Below are positions 15,654 through 25,921 of a DNA stretch of 64,000 nt, piece by piece. The position numbers and the translations under genes were made by a program. How positions within the stretch are numbered: the first letter of the stretch is position 1; every line of letters begins with the position of its first letter. The notes under the pieces were generated by a model. The model saw only the letters and a program-made list of their open reading frames with translations, was not told the DNA's origin and made no database searches. Location: contig NZ_FPJW01000005.1 in the NCBI RefSeq assembly GCF_900119735.1, forward strand, positions 1 through 64,000. The letters run 5' to 3'. Source of the DNA: Marinospirillum alkaliphilum DSM 21637 (GTDB lineage Bacteria; Pseudomonadota; Gammaproteobacteria; Pseudomonadales; Halomonadaceae).

Positions 15654-16244
15654 TTAATCTTCGTAAAGCTGTTCTCTAAGCTGCCTGATTAATGCCTGCA
15701 TGGCATTCAGGCAGTTTTTTATGCTTTCCAGCTGCTGCATTTCACGGCTCGGACCAGAGGCCTTGCTTGCATCAGTCTCTTCCAGCTGTGCCAGTGGAAT
15801 CAAGGATTTGACGGGGGTCGCAGGAGAAGCTGCAGGGGTGGCTGGTGCTTCCGGCATCCACTCCCCGGCAGCTGGTGCTGCAGTGGGTGCAGGAATGCGG
15901 TTGACCTCAGCCAGCAGGGCTTTGAGTTGCCACAGGGGGTGTTGCGGGTTATTAAAGGCCGCTTCTAACTGATCCAGCTCCGGCAGCGCCTGCTCACGGG
16001 CAGCAGCCAAGGTGCGTAAATCAGCCGCCTGCTGTACCGCTCGTACGTCCAGGCGGTGAATGGCCGCCAGCTCTCGCAGAAAAGCCAGCCGGGCAGCTTC
16101 CAGCGCCAGTACCGCCGCTTCGATGCAGGCTTGTTGCCAGGCCAGTTGATTCAGTTCATCCGTTACCGGTTGTGCAGCAGCCTGCTGCATCAGGCGCGCC
16201 TGATGCAGCTTCTGATTCACACGTAAACGTTGAGCCTGGATCAT
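15654..16244 (-). CDS. DUF6586-like protein, unknown function
   Basis: The 196 residues start with a helical region containing NQKLHQARL (about 10-18), a pattern shared with a Pseudomonas protein encoded between lexA and topA (DUF6586). About 120 residues of helical, alanine/leucine-rich sequence are followed by a proline/alanine-rich linker (about 118-145) and a final helix (about 165-196). There is no signal peptide or membrane span. It overlaps the 3' end of topA by four bases (ATGA), so it is probably translated with topA. The lexA terminator lies within its 3' coding region. The function is unknown; the family assignment rests mostly on synteny. Confidence 0.6.
   Translation of the reverse strand: MIQAQRLRVNQKLHQARLMQQAAAQPVTDELNQLAWQQACIEAAVLALEAARLAFLRELAAIHRLDVRAVQQAADLRTLAAAREQALPELDQLEAAFNNPQHPLWQLKALLAEVNRIPAPTAAPAAGEWMPEAPATPAASPATPVKSLIPLAQLEETDASKASGPSREMQQLESIKNCLNAMQALIRQLREQLYED
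15681..15720 (+). terminator. lexA terminator, inside the opposite gene
   Basis: Arms CTGCCTGA (15681-15688) and TCAGGCAG (15707-15714) pair perfectly and enclose a second stem, AATGCC against GGCATT, followed by six T residues (15715-15720). It terminates plus-strand transcription from lexA 33 bp after its stop, yet lies in the coding sequence of the convergent gene. Confidence 0.85.
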
Positions 16245-18856
16245 TTTTTCTTGCTGGCTGCCTTGGTTTTATCTTCCACCACCCAGGCGGAACCATTCCA
16301 GAAAGCCCGGAAGCCGGTGGGTTTGCCGTCCTGTTCGGCCTGCACATACTGCTCTTTAGTTTTGCGCGAATAACGCACCACGGTGGGATTGCCATCACCA
16401 TCGGCCAGCGGAGCATCCAGCAGGTAGTGGTATTTGGGATCTATTTCATCACGATGCGGTTGCAACTCGGCCACCATCGGCGGACGGGTTTCACGATTTT
16501 TCGGGAACTGGCTGGCAGCCAGGAACAGGCCACTGGCCCCATCCCGCAGCACATAGTGATCATCCACCTTCAGGCATTTGAGCTCCGGCATCTGCACCGG
16601 GTCCATTTTCGGTGGCGCGGCCTCACCGCTTCGCAGCAGTTTACGGGTGTTTTTGCACTCAGTATTGGTGCAGCCAAAATACTTGCCGAAACGTCCGGTT
16701 TTCAGCTGCATCTCACTGCCGCACTTGTCACACTCAATGGTCGGGCCTTCATAACCCTTCAGGCGGAAACTGCCCTCTTCCAGCTGATAACCATCACAAT
16801 CCGGGCTGTTACCACAAACGTGCAGTTTGCGCTTTTCATCAACGATAAAACTTTCCATCGCGGTGCCGCATTTGTGGCAACGGCGCTTGGCACGCAGGGC
16901 ATCCACTTCAGCTTCTTCATCAGCATCGTCAGCCACAAACTCATCACCTGGCACCAGGTTGATGGTGGTTTTGCAACGCTCTTTAGGTGGCAGCGCATAA
17001 CCGGAACAGCCTAAAAAGGTTCCGGTGGAAGCAATGCGGATCTGCATGTGACGCCCACAGGTTGGACAGGGAATATCCGTGTCCACCGGCTGATTGGGGC
17101 GCATACCATCCTTGTCCTGAGCCTGATCCAGCTGGCCACGGAACTCACCGTAAAAACGGTCCAGCAGGGTCTGCCACTGCTCCTTGCCTTCCGCAACATT
17201 ATCCAGCGAGTCTTCCATGCGTGCGGTGAAGCTGTAATCCAGCAGATCACGGAAAGACTCCACCAGCCGGTCAGTGACGATGTCACCCATCTTCTCGGCA
17301 TAAAAACGGCGGTTTTCCAGTTTGACGTAACCCCGTTCCTGAATGGTGGAAATGATCGCTGCATAGGTCGATGGACGACCGATACCACGCTTTTCCAGCT
17401 CTTTAACCAGGGCCGCTTCAGTGAAACGCGCCGGTGGTTTGGTGAAGTGCTGGCGTGGGTCCAGCTGTTTCAGATCCAGTACTTCACCGACTTTCAGATC
17501 CGGCAACACCTGGTCCTCACCCTGTTTGCCAGCCACCGGCTGAATGCGGGTGAAACCATCAAACTGCAACACCCGGCCTTTTGCTTTTAATTCGTAATCA
17601 CCGGCCTGCACCGTCAGCGTGGTGGACAGGTAACGTGCCGGCGGCATCTGACAGGCGACAAACTGACGCCAGATCAGCTCATACAGCCGCTGGGCATCAC
17701 GCTCAACACTGCCCAGATCCTTGCCCTGCACCTGCACGTTGGAAGGACGGATCGCTTCGTGCGCTTCCTGAGCACCTTCCTTGCTGCTATAGACATTCGG
17801 GCTGTCAGGCAGGTATTGCGGGCCCAGCTCACTGCCGATCCAGTCACGGCAGGCCGCCACGGCATCCTGAGACAGGTTGGTGGAGTCGGTACGCATGTAG
17901 GTGATGTGACCGGCTTCATACAGGCGCTGTGCCAGGGTCATGGTTTTCTTGACTGAAAAACCCAGGCGGGTGCTGGCAGCCTGCTGCAAGGTGGATGTAA
18001 TAAAAGGCGCAGAAGGGCGACTGCTGGTGGGTTTGTCTTCCCGATCAGCCACCCGGTAACTGGCCGGTTGCAGCTCAGCAAGAGCCTCATCGGTTTCTGC
18101 CTTGCTGCCGGGACGGAAGTTTTCACCGGCTTTTTTAGCCACCATACACGCCAGTTCAATGGCATTCTGATTCAGCAGATGGGCAGTGACATCCCAGTAT
18201 TCTTCCGGCACAAAAGCACGAATTTCACGTTCGCGCTCAACGATCAGGCGCACTGCCACGGATTGGACACGACCGGCAGAAAGGCCACGTGCCACCTTGG
18301 ACCAGAGCAGGGGTGAAACCATGTATCCCACCACCCGATCCAGAAAACGTCTGGCCTGCTGTGCATTCACCCGGTTCATGTCCAGCATGCCGGGGGATTT
18401 AAAGGCTTCAGTGATGGCTTTTTTGGTGATTTCGTTAAACACCACGCGACGGTAGCGGGAATCGTCACCGCCCAGGGTTTCGCGCAGGTGCCAGGCAATG
18501 GCTTCCCCTTCGCGATCCAAGTCCGTTGCGAGGTAGATCATGTCAGCTTCGCGGGCCAGCTTTTTCAGCTCGGCCACCACTTTTTCCTTACCCGGCAGTA
18601 TCTCGTAACGGGCTGACCAGCCGTGTTCCGGATCCACACCCATGCGGGTGATCAGTGCATCTTCAGCCTTCTTCTTTTTATCGCTGGCGGCCGTTTTTCG
18701 TGCCCCCTTGGCAGCGGTGGTGGTTTTGCCACTGCCACTGACGGGCAAGTCCCGGATATGACCAACACTGGATTTGACGATAAAGTCACTACCCAGATAT
18801 TTATTAATGGTCTTGGCTTTGGCCGGTGACTCGACAATGACCAGTGATTTTCCCAT
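16241..18856 (-). CDS. topA: DNA topoisomerase I (type IA)
   Basis: TopA relaxes negative supercoils by single-strand passage. In order: Toprim domain (residues 1 to about 150) with the [13 protein letters not shown] metal site; the type IA core with active-site tyrosine Y320 in [10 protein letters not shown]; and C-terminal zinc-ribbon repeats starting at about residue 595 (CPTCGRHMQ...; CHKCGTAM...; [11 protein letters not shown]...), then a Cys-free Trp/Tyr-containing tail. The length, 871, is normal. An insertion of about 30 lysine/alanine-rich residues sits within the Toprim domain (about 42-72), as in Pseudomonas TopA. The start overlaps no other gene; the downstream DUF6586-like gene is coupled by ATGA. 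Confidence 0.97.
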   Translation of the reverse strand: MGKSLVIVESPAKAKTINKYLGSDFIVKSSVGHIRDLPVSGSGKTTTAAKGARKTAASDKKKKAEDALITRMGVDPEHGWSARYEILPGKEKVVAELKKLAREADMIYLATDLDREGEAIAWHLRETLGGDDSRYRRVVFNEITKKAITEAFKSPGMLDMNRVNAQQARRFLDRVVGYMVSPLLWSKVARGLSAGRVQSVAVRLIVEREREIRAFVPEEYWDVTAHLLNQNAIELACMVAKKAGENFRPGSKAETDEALAELQPASYRVADREDKPTSSRPSAPFITSTLQQAASTRLGFSVKKTMTLAQRLYEAGHITYMRTDSTNLSQDAVAACRDWIGSELGPQYLPDSPNVYSSKEGAQEAHEAIRPSNVQVQGKDLGSVERDAQRLYELIWRQFVACQMPPARYLSTTLTVQAGDYELKAKGRVLQFDGFTRIQPVAGKQGEDQVLPDLKVGEVLDLKQLDPRQHFTKPPARFTEAALVKELEKRGIGRPSTYAAIISTIQERGYVKLENRRFYAEKMGDIVTDRLVESFRDLLDYSFTARMEDSLDNVAEGKEQWQTLLDRFYGEFRGQLDQAQDKDGMRPNQPVDTDIPCPTCGRHMQIRIASTGTFLGCSGYALPPKERCKTTINLVPGDEFVADDADEEAEVDALRAKRRCHKCGTAMESFIVDEKRKLHVCGNSPDCDGYQLEEGSFRLKGYEGPTIECDKCGSEMQLKTGRFGKYFGCTNTECKNTRKLLRSGEAAPPKMDPVQMPELKCLKVDDHYVLRDGASGLFLAASQFPKNRETRPPMVAELQPHRDEIDPKYHYLLDAPLADGDGNPTVVRYSRKTKEQYVQAEQDGKPTGFRAFWNGSAWVVEDKTKAASKKK

Positions 18857-19002
18857 GCCGCTGTATATCCTGTTGACTTATATGGAAAAGCTAAAAGTGC
18901 CCGTTTCAAGGCTCCATACAGTAACTCACAGTCGATCAGGATTCCAGCCTGCAAGACCAAATGCCCCGCAAACAAGCTTCAACAGGGCTTCAGTGGTGGT
19001 GA

Positions 19003-19623
19003 TCAGCGCTTCAACCAACCATGTGTGACCAGGTCTTCTTCCAGACTACGAACCAGTTGTTTCAGTGGGCTGCTACCGGACCGATCCGGCTGTTCCTGAC
19101 TACGTGAACGTGCTGTGGCCAGCCACAAGGGTGTATCACCAGGCTGTTCCAGCAGGCGCAGGTGATAGGTGAAATAAAGCATGGGTGGGCCTGAACTGCC
19201 AACCTGAGTACCAAAACCTATGGCGCCACCGGAACGGTAACCACCACCGATCACAAAGCTTCCACCACCACTGCCACGCTCTGCACTCTGGGTACGATCC
19301 CGGTCCAGCTGCACCAGCAACACTGGATAAAGGGATGGATCAATTTTTGCCATCAACTCAGCCTGGCTCAGGTCAGCCATGCGACTGGGTGGCAGGTGTG
19401 CTGTGGCAAAACTGCTGCAGGAATCCAGGCGTGCACTCAGTGCCTTGCAGATATCCTGCTCAACACCCGGTCGATGCACCGGGTCAAAACCTTCGCTCGC
19501 CACCACTGTCAGTTGTTGTAGCGGTGCAGGTGTAACACCAGGATCTGTGGTACTGTCCAGTTGCGCCTTGCTGGCACAACCCGTCAGCAGTCCAGCCAGC
19601 AACAAGAATAGAATCAGACGCAT
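19003..19623 (-). CDS. predicted lipoprotein, unknown function
   Basis: A lipoprotein signal with lipobox LLTGC at about residues 12-16 shows export and lipid attachment. The mature protein has a glycine/serine-rich central part (about residues 115-143, with GGGSFVIGGGYRSGG), flanked by beta-rich sections such as YPVLLVQLDRD and YFTYHLRLLEQPGDTPLWLATARS, and a helical C-terminus. Position +2 is Ala, so outer-membrane sorting is likely. I do not recognise a family; the overall layout recalls small Gly-rich lipoproteins that are distantly DUF4136-like, but no firm match can be made by eye. It lies alone between topA and a divergent exported protein. Confidence 0.75.
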   Translation of the reverse strand: MRLILFLLLAGLLTGCASKAQLDSTTDPGVTPAPLQQLTVVASEGFDPVHRPGVEQDICKALSARLDSCSSFATAHLPPSRMADLSQAELMAKIDPSLYPVLLVQLDRDRTQSAERGSGGGSFVIGGGYRSGGAIGFGTQVGSSGPPMLYFTYHLRLLEQPGDTPLWLATARSRSQEQPDRSGSSPLKQLVRSLEEDLVTHGWLKR

Positions 19624-19759
19624 GGAAACTCCTTCAATAACACAGGGCTTGCCGGTTTGATAACATCAGACAATGAAAGTTTCAGACATGGGGGCTGGCC
19701 AAGTCCTGCCATCAATGTTAAAACCCGGGTATTCAAGGATACAGCTTAAGGAATAAACC

Positions 19760-20242
19760 ATGAAAAAGACCCTGTCCCTGATCTGCGTCATCAGCCTTCT
19801 GGCCTGCTCTCTTTCCCTGCAAGCCAGTGATGCGCGACTGGCCAATCAACTGATTGGTGAATGGCAGTGCAGCCAGCAGATCCAGCCCGATCCCAGCATG
19901 ACGATAAAAATAGATTACATTCAACTATTTACCGGGCAGCGACACTTCACTCTGGATGGCAACATGGAAATGAGTTTTGCAGGGCAGCAGCTCAGTTACA
20001 AGTTTGAAGGCAGTGGTGACTGGTCCACCGGCCCTGGTCGCCTGACCATCAAAACGCGTAACAGCAACGCCCAGCCAACCAATGCACTGGCACAGCAGTT
20101 ACACGATGCCGGCATACTTGATGTCAACCAGCTGCGTGATCTGGAAAGTGATGATACTTTTGAAATGGTCAGCATCACCCAGCAGGCGATGGAGTTGCGA
20201 CACCTGGAAGAAGACTTCAGTACTCGCTGCGTCAGACGTTAA
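19760..20242 (+). CDS. small exported protein, unknown function
   Basis: A signal peptide is evident (residues 1 to about 22, ending LQASD). The 138-residue mature protein has one early cysteine, in GEWQCSQQI, and one near the end (RCVRR) that may form a disulfide, and alternating beta-strand patterns suggesting a lipocalin-like or beta-barrel-like fold (LIGEWQC... opening). AAGGA lies eight bases before the start. Its last 11 bases overlap the end of the convergent nudC gene. No family is recognised with confidence. Confidence 0.7.
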   Translation: MKKTLSLICVISLLACSLSLQASDARLANQLIGEWQCSQQIQPDPSMTIKIDYIQLFTGQRHFTLDGNMEMSFAGQQLSYKFEGSGDWSTGPGRLTIKTRNSNAQPTNALAQQLHDAGILDVNQLRDLESDDTFEMVSITQQAMELRHLEEDFSTRCVRR

Positions 20243-21095
20243 AACCACGCCATTGCAGGAAGCTGTCTATCAGATAACGGGAAATGGAGGTCGGTGGTGG
20301 CAAGGGTGGCAGGTCATCAAGTGCATACCAGCGCGCATCTTCGATCTCCACCCCATCAAAGTGGATGTCTCCCCCCTGATACTCCGCCCAGTAACCCAGC
20401 ATCAGTGAATGGGGAAACGGCCAGGACTGGCTGCCCAGGTAACGAAAGTTGCCTACCGCCACCCCCACTTCTTCCATCACTTCCCGGTGCAATGCCTGTT
20501 CAGCCGATTCACCGGTTTCAATAAACCCTGCCAGTGTGCTGTACACCCCCGGTGCAAAACGGGGGCTGCGCGCCAGCAACAAGGCATCTTCTTTCCAGAC
20601 CAGGGTGATGATGCAGGGTGATACTCGCGGATACTGGCGCAGATGGCACCGCGGGCATTCCCGGGCGTATTCATCCTGGCGCGGCTGGGTTCGCGTGCCA
20701 CAGCGACCACAAAAACGATGCTGCTCTTCCCAGTTGGCCAGCCCGGCAGCAGTGGCCAGCAGATCAAAACCAGCAGCATCACTTTGCAGCAACCAACTGC
20801 GCAAATCCGGCCAGCCTTCTTTTCTGGCCTGCCCCCGGTGCGCCAGCTGCAGCAGCAGTGGCAAACCCTGCCAACGCCCAATCACCACCAGACGCTGATG
20901 TCGCTGCGGATCAAACACGTCCGGCTCCAGCCAGCCGGGCCAATCAGAACGCGGATTTAAAGCCGGGCGCACACAGCCTGAGCCACAGCAGACCAGCCCG
21001 ATGAGTTCACCGGCCTGCACTGACAGCGGGCCACGCTCAAAATCATTCAGCGGTGATTGCTGAGGAAAATCAGCCTGCAGTGGGTGCCACATCAA
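20232..21095 (-). CDS. nudC: NAD+ diphosphatase / NAD-capped RNA decapping enzyme NudC
   Basis: NudC hydrolyses NADH/NAD+ to NMN and AMP and removes NAD caps from RNA. It has an N-terminal domain, a zinc ribbon with CGRCG and CPRCH (about residues 124-148), and a Nudix domain with the full box GFIETGESAEQALHREVMEE (about 191-210). The family-specific SQPWPFP motif appears here as SQSWPFPHSLM: one proline is replaced by serine. The length, 287, is a little above the E. coli protein. Its 5' end overlaps the 3' end of dnaQ by 26 bases, so the two are probably one transcript. Confidence 0.92.
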   Translation of the reverse strand: MMWHPLQADFPQQSPLNDFERGPLSVQAGELIGLVCCGSGCVRPALNPRSDWPGWLEPDVFDPQRHQRLVVIGRWQGLPLLLQLAHRGQARKEGWPDLRSWLLQSDAAGFDLLATAAGLANWEEQHRFCGRCGTRTQPRQDEYARECPRCHLRQYPRVSPCIITLVWKEDALLLARSPRFAPGVYSTLAGFIETGESAEQALHREVMEEVGVAVGNFRYLGSQSWPFPHSLMLGYWAEYQGGDIHFDGVEIEDARWYALDDLPPLPPPTSISRYLIDSFLQWRGFNV

Positions 21096-21855
21096 CGCCT
21101 TCCTGTGGATTGGCCGCAGCGGCTTCCAGTTCCAACCAGAAGCAACGTCCGGCCTTGCCCTGAATCAGCTCCAGCTTGGCCCGATGTGCATCCAGCTCAG
21201 CGGCAGAGGCCTGCAGCACTTTTAAAGCCGGTCGATTACTGTCCACACGACGGATGCTGGACAGTAAATCCCGCCCGCTCTGGTTCAGCTCATCATCTTC
21301 ATCACCCAGCAGCAGGTTGGTCTGCCCACCGGTCATGGTCAGATAAACGTCAGCAAGGATTTCCGAGTCCAGCAAAGCGCCGTGCAGGGTACGACCGGAG
21401 TTGTCCACCTCGTAGCGTTTGCACAGGGCATCCAGACTGTTGCGCTGCCCCGGATGGCGGCGGCGGGCAAACGCCAGGGTGTCAAAAACCTTGCAATAGT
21501 CTTCAATGCGGCCATAACGCTGCTGGCCAAGCTGTTCATTCAGCCATTGCAGCTCGGCATTCAGGAAGCCGACGTCGAAGGGTGCGTTGTGGATCAGCAG
21601 TTCACTGCCTTCGATATAGCGCAGAAAGTCATCAGCGACCTGAATAAACAAGGGTTTGTCTTTCAGGTCGTCCCAGGTGAAACCATGCACCTGGGTAGCC
21701 TCCACATCCACTTCCCGTTCCGGGTTCAGGTAGACGTGAAAGTTGTTGCCGGTAAAACGACGGCTGATCAATTCCACACAACCGATTTCAATCAGCCGAT
21801 GCCCCTCTTTGGGGTCCATGCCGGTGGTTTCAGTATCCAGTACAATCTGTCGCAT
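21070..21855 (-). CDS. dnaQ: DNA polymerase III epsilon subunit (proofreading exonuclease)
   Basis: This is the 3'-5' proofreading exonuclease of the replicative polymerase. The exonuclease domain covers residues 1 to about 180, with motif I LDTETTGMD, motif II HNAPFDVGFLN and motif III HGALLDSEILADVY, all with their acidic metal ligands. The C-terminal tail (about 190-261) binds the alpha subunit. Its neighbour rnhA starts 5 bp upstream of dnaQ on the same strand; in E. coli these two genes are adjacent but divergent, whereas here they form a co-directional string with the methyltransferase and nudC. Confidence 0.95.
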   Translation of the reverse strand: MRQIVLDTETTGMDPKEGHRLIEIGCVELISRRFTGNNFHVYLNPEREVDVEATQVHGFTWDDLKDKPLFIQVADDFLRYIEGSELLIHNAPFDVGFLNAELQWLNEQLGQQRYGRIEDYCKVFDTLAFARRRHPGQRNSLDALCKRYEVDNSGRTLHGALLDSEILADVYLTMTGGQTNLLLGDEDDELNQSGRDLLSSIRRVDSNRPALKVLQASAAELDAHRAKLELIQGKAGRCFWLELEAAAANPQEGVDVAPTAG

Positions 21856-21860
21856 CTTTT

Positions 21861-22340
21861 TCAGCCATTTAATTCTGGTTCAGGATCGGTTACACCACGA
21901 TTGGCCAAAGCATCCGCTGCTTCGTTGCCCGGATCACCGGCATGCCCTTTCACCCAATGCCAGACAACACGATGGCGTCTGGCTTGTTCATCCAGGCGCT
22001 GCCACAGGTCCTGATTCTTGACCGGTGAGCCTGACGCGGTTTTCCAGCCCTTTTTTTTCCAGTTCACCAGCCATTGGGTAATGCCCTGACGCACATACTG
22101 GGAATCCGTGTGCAGGTCCACTTCACAGGAACGTTTCAGGGTTTCCAGCGCACGAATGGCTGCCAGCAACTCCATGCGATTATTGGTGGTTTCTGCTTCA
22201 CCACCCCACAGCTCCCTTTCGCGGGAACCGTAACGCAGCAGTGCGCCCCAACCGCCGGGACCCGGATTGCCCTTGCAGGCACCATCCGTGTAAATCACCA
22301 CTCGTGCCGGGTTATTCTGTTTTGTATCTGTCAAAATCAC
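21861..22340 (-). CDS. rnhA: ribonuclease HI
   Basis: The enzyme degrades RNA in RNA-DNA hybrids (Okazaki primers, R-loops). The 159-residue RNase H fold shows the DEDD-type residues: D in [14 protein letters not shown] (about residue 19), E in TNNRMELLA (about 57), D in HTDSQYV (about 79) and D in NEAADALA (about 143). It overlaps the methyltransferase gene upstream by four bases and is followed by dnaQ after 5 bp. Confidence 0.96.
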   Translation of the reverse strand: MILTDTKQNNPARVVIYTDGACKGNPGPGGWGALLRYGSRERELWGGEAETTNNRMELLAAIRALETLKRSCEVDLHTDSQYVRQGITQWLVNWKKKGWKTASGSPVKNQDLWQRLDEQARRHRVVWHWVKGHAGDPGNEAADALANRGVTDPEPELNG

Positions 22341-23128
22341 TTCTCTGTTTTCAGGCTGCTTCGGGTCGGAGAGCTTACCGGCTGCACCGGCAACCAGCCA
22401 GTGTTTTTCTGACCGACAACACGCCGCAGCGGACTGCCAATGCGTTTACGAACCCTGAGCAGATAAATGCCGGCAAAAGGCCAGTCACGCCGATCCAGCT
22501 TCTGATCCAGCTGTTTCAGCTTTTGCTGTAACTTCTCACGATTACAAGGCGGACGATGAAAAATATGTCGTGCTTCATCAGGGTACATGTCGAGGAATTC
22601 CAGCCAGTCGGTTAAACGCGTCTGGCTGAGCAGTTGCATGCCTTGCAACTCACGCACCGGTTCAGCCTGTAAACCGGCCGGTAACAGGCGTGACAAACCC
22701 CATAAGCTGTTTGGATTAAAACTCAGGATCATCATTTCACCCTTGGGCAGGGTGATGCGTGCCGCTTCTTTTAACAGCGCATGAGGACTGGTGAAAAGCT
22801 CCAGAGAGTGATGCAGCAACACCAGATCCATGGAGTCATCAGGCAGAGGCAACAGACAAGGATCGGCAATCAAACAGGAGGGAGTATCAGCCAGCTCAAC
22901 GGACGGCCGCCATTCAATCTGATGACGAATGCCACAATCCTTGACCAGATCATGCACCGGGCAGCTGCCAAGCGTCAGCAGATGATAACCATGCAGTTCT
23001 TGCAGCAAGGGTTTCAGCAAAGCGGTTTCAGCTTCAAGCACAGCCTGGCCGAGGGTACTCTGCCAGAACTTTTGCCAGCTCTGCCAGCAACCTGGTGTCA
23101 TTTCTGTTTCAGCTTTTTGCACATGCAT
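22337..23128 (-). CDS. class I SAM-dependent methyltransferase (YafS-like)
   Basis: This is a Rossmann-fold methyltransferase of the Methyltransf_11 type. LLTLGSC marks motif I (about residues 50-56), and [40 protein letters not shown] contains motifs II to III (about 98-136). Motif I is weak (GSCP instead of GxGxG). The position beside rnhA and gloB matches YafS of E. coli. The substrate is unknown. A C-terminal positively charged section (about 195-263) may bind a nucleic acid or lipid. It is divergent from gloB, with a 74-bp shared promoter region. Confidence 0.82.
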   Translation of the reverse strand: MHVQKAETEMTPGCWQSWQKFWQSTLGQAVLEAETALLKPLLQELHGYHLLTLGSCPVHDLVKDCGIRHQIEWRPSVELADTPSCLIADPCLLPLPDDSMDLVLLHHSLELFTSPHALLKEAARITLPKGEMMILSFNPNSLWGLSRLLPAGLQAEPVRELQGMQLLSQTRLTDWLEFLDMYPDEARHIFHRPPCNREKLQQKLKQLDQKLDRRDWPFAGIYLLRVRKRIGSPLRRVVGQKNTGWLPVQPVSSPTRSSLKTEK

Positions 23129-23202
23129 GACTTCTGCCGTAAAGTGATATCAGAACCAGACACAGACTAACACACCTGCAGATGACCAGCGGAACCTAAA
23201 CC

Positions 23203-23985
23203 ATGCTTGATGTGATTACCCTGCCAGCTTTTAATGACAATTATATATGGCTGTTGAAATCCCGTGGCGACAAACGCTGCTGGGTGGTAGACCCCGGCGA
23301 AGCCGAACCAGTTCAACATTACCTTAAAACCCATGAACTGACTCTGGAAGGCATCCTGCTGACCCATCATCATGCCGATCATATTGGTGGTGTTGCTGCA
23401 CTGATGAAAGCAGGTGTCACCGTGGTGGGTTCAGTTCAGGATGTTTACCGCCTCCCCCCCTTAAATCTACAGGTCACCCAGGGAGATCGTTTTCAACTGC
23501 TGGGCCATACCGTTCAGGTTCTGGAAGTACCTGGCCATACCCTGGGACACATCGCCTATTTCATAGAAGATCAGCATCCCCCTTTATTGTTTTGTGGTGA
23601 CACCCTGTTTGCCGGTGGTTGTGGACGCCTGTTTGAAGGCACCCCGGAACAGATGCATGCCTCACTGCAAGCCCTGGCACGCCTGCCGGACACCACCCGG
23701 GTTTATCCGGCGCATGAATACACCCTCAGCAACCTCAAGTTTGCCTTGCAGGTTGAGCCAGACAATCTGCAGCTTCAGCAACGCATGACAGAGTGTCAGC
23801 AACTGCGGGACAAGGGCCAGCCCACACTGCCCTCCACACTGGCTGACGAAAAGGCAACCAATCCCTTTTTACGCATCAGTCAACCCACGGTAGTGCGCTG
23901 CCTGGCCAGGCGTTTTCCGGACCAACCAGCCACTGCACCAGCAGAAGGCTTTGCACTACTGCGCGGATGGAAAGACAAGGCCTGA
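23203..23985 (+). CDS. gloB: hydroxyacylglutathione hydrolase (glyoxalase II)
   Basis: GloB cleaves S-D-lactoylglutathione to lactate and glutathione, completing methylglyoxal detoxification. The metallo-beta-lactamase fold shows the metal motif THHHADHIGG (about residues 55-64), GHTLGH (about 113-118), and FCGDTLFAGGCGRLFEGT (about 131-148). The C-terminal HAGH domain has HEYTLSNLKFA. The length, 260, is normal. Metal ligands are all present. Confidence 0.95.
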   Translation: MLDVITLPAFNDNYIWLLKSRGDKRCWVVDPGEAEPVQHYLKTHELTLEGILLTHHHADHIGGVAALMKAGVTVVGSVQDVYRLPPLNLQVTQGDRFQLLGHTVQVLEVPGHTLGHIAYFIEDQHPPLLFCGDTLFAGGCGRLFEGTPEQMHASLQALARLPDTTRVYPAHEYTLSNLKFALQVEPDNLQLQQRMTECQQLRDKGQPTLPSTLADEKATNPFLRISQPTVVRCLARRFPDQPATAPAEGFALLRGWKDKA

Positions 23986-24078
23986 TACAGGTCAGTTACC
24001 AGTGTTTACTTGTTACATTCCGGCCGGATGCATAGAATGGGGCGCACCGGCCAACCTATTTATCTGGTTACTTTTTTT

Positions 24079-25830
24079 ATGTTTAGACAAGACCGAAAGG
24101 TATTTCGACCGCTGCTGCCCTTACTATCGACACTGGCACAGCCCTTTTTTACCGGAAACATCAAGCTCACTCGCAGATTCAGGGCCCTGACCCTGATTAC
24201 CCTGGGAAGCCTGATGCTGCAAGGCTGCCAAAGCCTGCCCTCCGCTTCACTGTTTGGTAAAAGAGCCCACCCTGATACACCGGCACTGGAAACCTGGAAC
24301 CGTTTAGAGTCTGGTCAGAAATTAGCCAGTGCCCGTCACCATGATGACACCAGTGGTTTATCCAGCCTACTCCACTCAAGCACAGTAGCCGACTGGCGCC
24401 ACTGGCAAGACCCGGTGCTCCCTGAATACGACCTCTGGGATCGACTGCGGGCCAACTTTGCCATGGACATCAGCAGCAACGACCCTCGTGTACTGGCTGA
24501 AATGGCCTGGTATCGCCGTCACCCGGGTTACATGGATCGGGTTGCCCAGCGTGCCAGCCGTTATATGTTTCACGTCATAGAAGAGATTGAACGACGTGGT
24601 TTACCGGGCGAACTGGCCTTGCTGCCGATCGTGGAAAGTGCCTATGATCCCTTTGCCTACTCCCATGGTCGTGCTTCCGGCATGTGGCAGTTCATTCCCG
24701 GTACCGCCCGCCACTTCGGGCTGGAAAACAACTGGTGGTATGACGGTCGCCGAGACATCCTTGCTTCCACCGATGCTGCCTTGACTTATCTGACCCAGCT
24801 GAATCGTCGTTTTGATGACTGGCATCTGGCTCTTGCTTCCTACAATGCCGGTGGCGGTAATGTAAACCGCGCCCTGCGCCATAATCGTAATGCCGGTGGC
24901 AACGGCACCTTCTGGGAATTAAACACCCTGCCAGCTGAAACCCGCGCCTATGTTCCCAAAATGGTGGCGCTGGCTCGACTGATAGCCGACCCTGAAGCCA
25001 ATGGCATCAACCTGACTTCGATACCCAACCGCCCCTATTTTGTTGCCGTAGACACCAACGGGCAGATTGACCTGGCGCTGGCAGCAGAGCTGGCTGACAT
25101 CAGCATGAATGAGCTGTACTTGCTGAACCCCGGTTTCAGTCAGTGGGCAACCAGCCCGGAAGGCCCGCATCGCTTGCTGGTTCCGGTGGAGAGTGCCGAA
25201 CTGCTGGCTGCAAATCTGGCAGATCTGCCGCCGCGTCAGCGCATGAGCTGGCAGCGTTACCGCGTACAACAAGGCGACAGCCTGCTGACGGTTTCACGAC
25301 GTTTTAACACCACCCCCAGCATGATCCGTGATGCCAACCAGTTACGCGGAGACATCATCCGTGCCGGTCACGAATTACTGATCCCCATTCCCAGCCAGGA
25401 TGCCCGCAGTTATGCGCTGAGCGAAGACCAGCGTCTGCAACGCCGTCAGAATGTGGCACGTAACGGCCAGCGGGTTGAACATGTGGTGCGCTCCGGTGAC
25501 AGCTTCTGGCTGCTGGCACGTCGCCACGGGGTTTCCGTGCGTGAACTGGCCAGTTGGAATAACATGGCACCCGGCGACCCCCTGATGCCAGGCCAGCGCC
25601 TGGTGATCTGGTCGCGGGCTGACAATGCACGTACTGTCGCCAGTGCCAATAACCGCAGTGTGATACGTCGAGTCAATTACACCGTGCGTAACGGTGATAA
25701 TCTGGCTAGCATTGCCAGTCGTTTCCGGGTTAGTGTCAGTGATATCGCACGCTGGAACAACATCAACCCCAACCGTTATTTGCAGCCGGGACAGAACTTG
25801 ACGCTACATGTTGATGTCACACGCAACTGA
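24079..25830 (+). CDS. mltD: membrane-bound lytic murein transglycosylase D with three LysM domains
   Basis: MltD cleaves peptidoglycan glycans with formation of 1,6-anhydromuramic acid. A signal peptide with lipobox LMLQGC ends at about residue 50. The SLT domain (about 150-270) has the catalytic glutamate in LPIVESAYDPFAYSHGRASG and the ASYNAGGGN motif. Three LysM modules follow, at about 390-435 (YRVQQGDSLLTVS), 465-510 (HVVRSGDSFWLLA) and 530-575 (YTVRNGDNLASIA), which bind glycan. The start is uncertain: ATG 24079 has no clear ribosome binding site, and upstream starts back to 24010 are open in frame. The gloB-mltD neighbourhood matches E. coli. Confidence 0.9.
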   Translation: MFRQDRKVFRPLLPLLSTLAQPFFTGNIKLTRRFRALTLITLGSLMLQGCQSLPSASLFGKRAHPDTPALETWNRLESGQKLASARHHDDTSGLSSLLHSSTVADWRHWQDPVLPEYDLWDRLRANFAMDISSNDPRVLAEMAWYRRHPGYMDRVAQRASRYMFHVIEEIERRGLPGELALLPIVESAYDPFAYSHGRASGMWQFIPGTARHFGLENNWWYDGRRDILASTDAALTYLTQLNRRFDDWHLALASYNAGGGNVNRALRHNRNAGGNGTFWELNTLPAETRAYVPKMVALARLIADPEANGINLTSIPNRPYFVAVDTNGQIDLALAAELADISMNELYLLNPGFSQWATSPEGPHRLLVPVESAELLAANLADLPPRQRMSWQRYRVQQGDSLLTVSRRFNTTPSMIRDANQLRGDIIRAGHELLIPIPSQDARSYALSEDQRLQRRQNVARNGQRVEHVVRSGDSFWLLARRHGVSVRELASWNNMAPGDPLMPGQRLVIWSRADNARTVASANNRSVIRRVNYTVRNGDNLASIASRFRVSVSDIARWNNINPNRYLQPGQNLTLHVDVTRN

Positions 25831-25833
25831 AAA

Positions 25834-25893
25834 AAGCCTCTACTCCGGGAAGCTCTGAAACAGCCAGGGAAACTCATGGTTGATCAGAGGCTT
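25834..25893. other. inverted repeat between mltD and yejA
   Basis: AAGCCTCT (25834-25841) and AGAGGCTT (25886-25893) are perfect arms 44 bases apart. They could end the mltD transcript or form a leader structure for yejA, but there is no T run after the second arm and the loop is long, so the role is open. Confidence 0.3.
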
Positions 25894-25921
25894 CCTAACC
25901 GACTTTTAGGAGCAGCAATCA

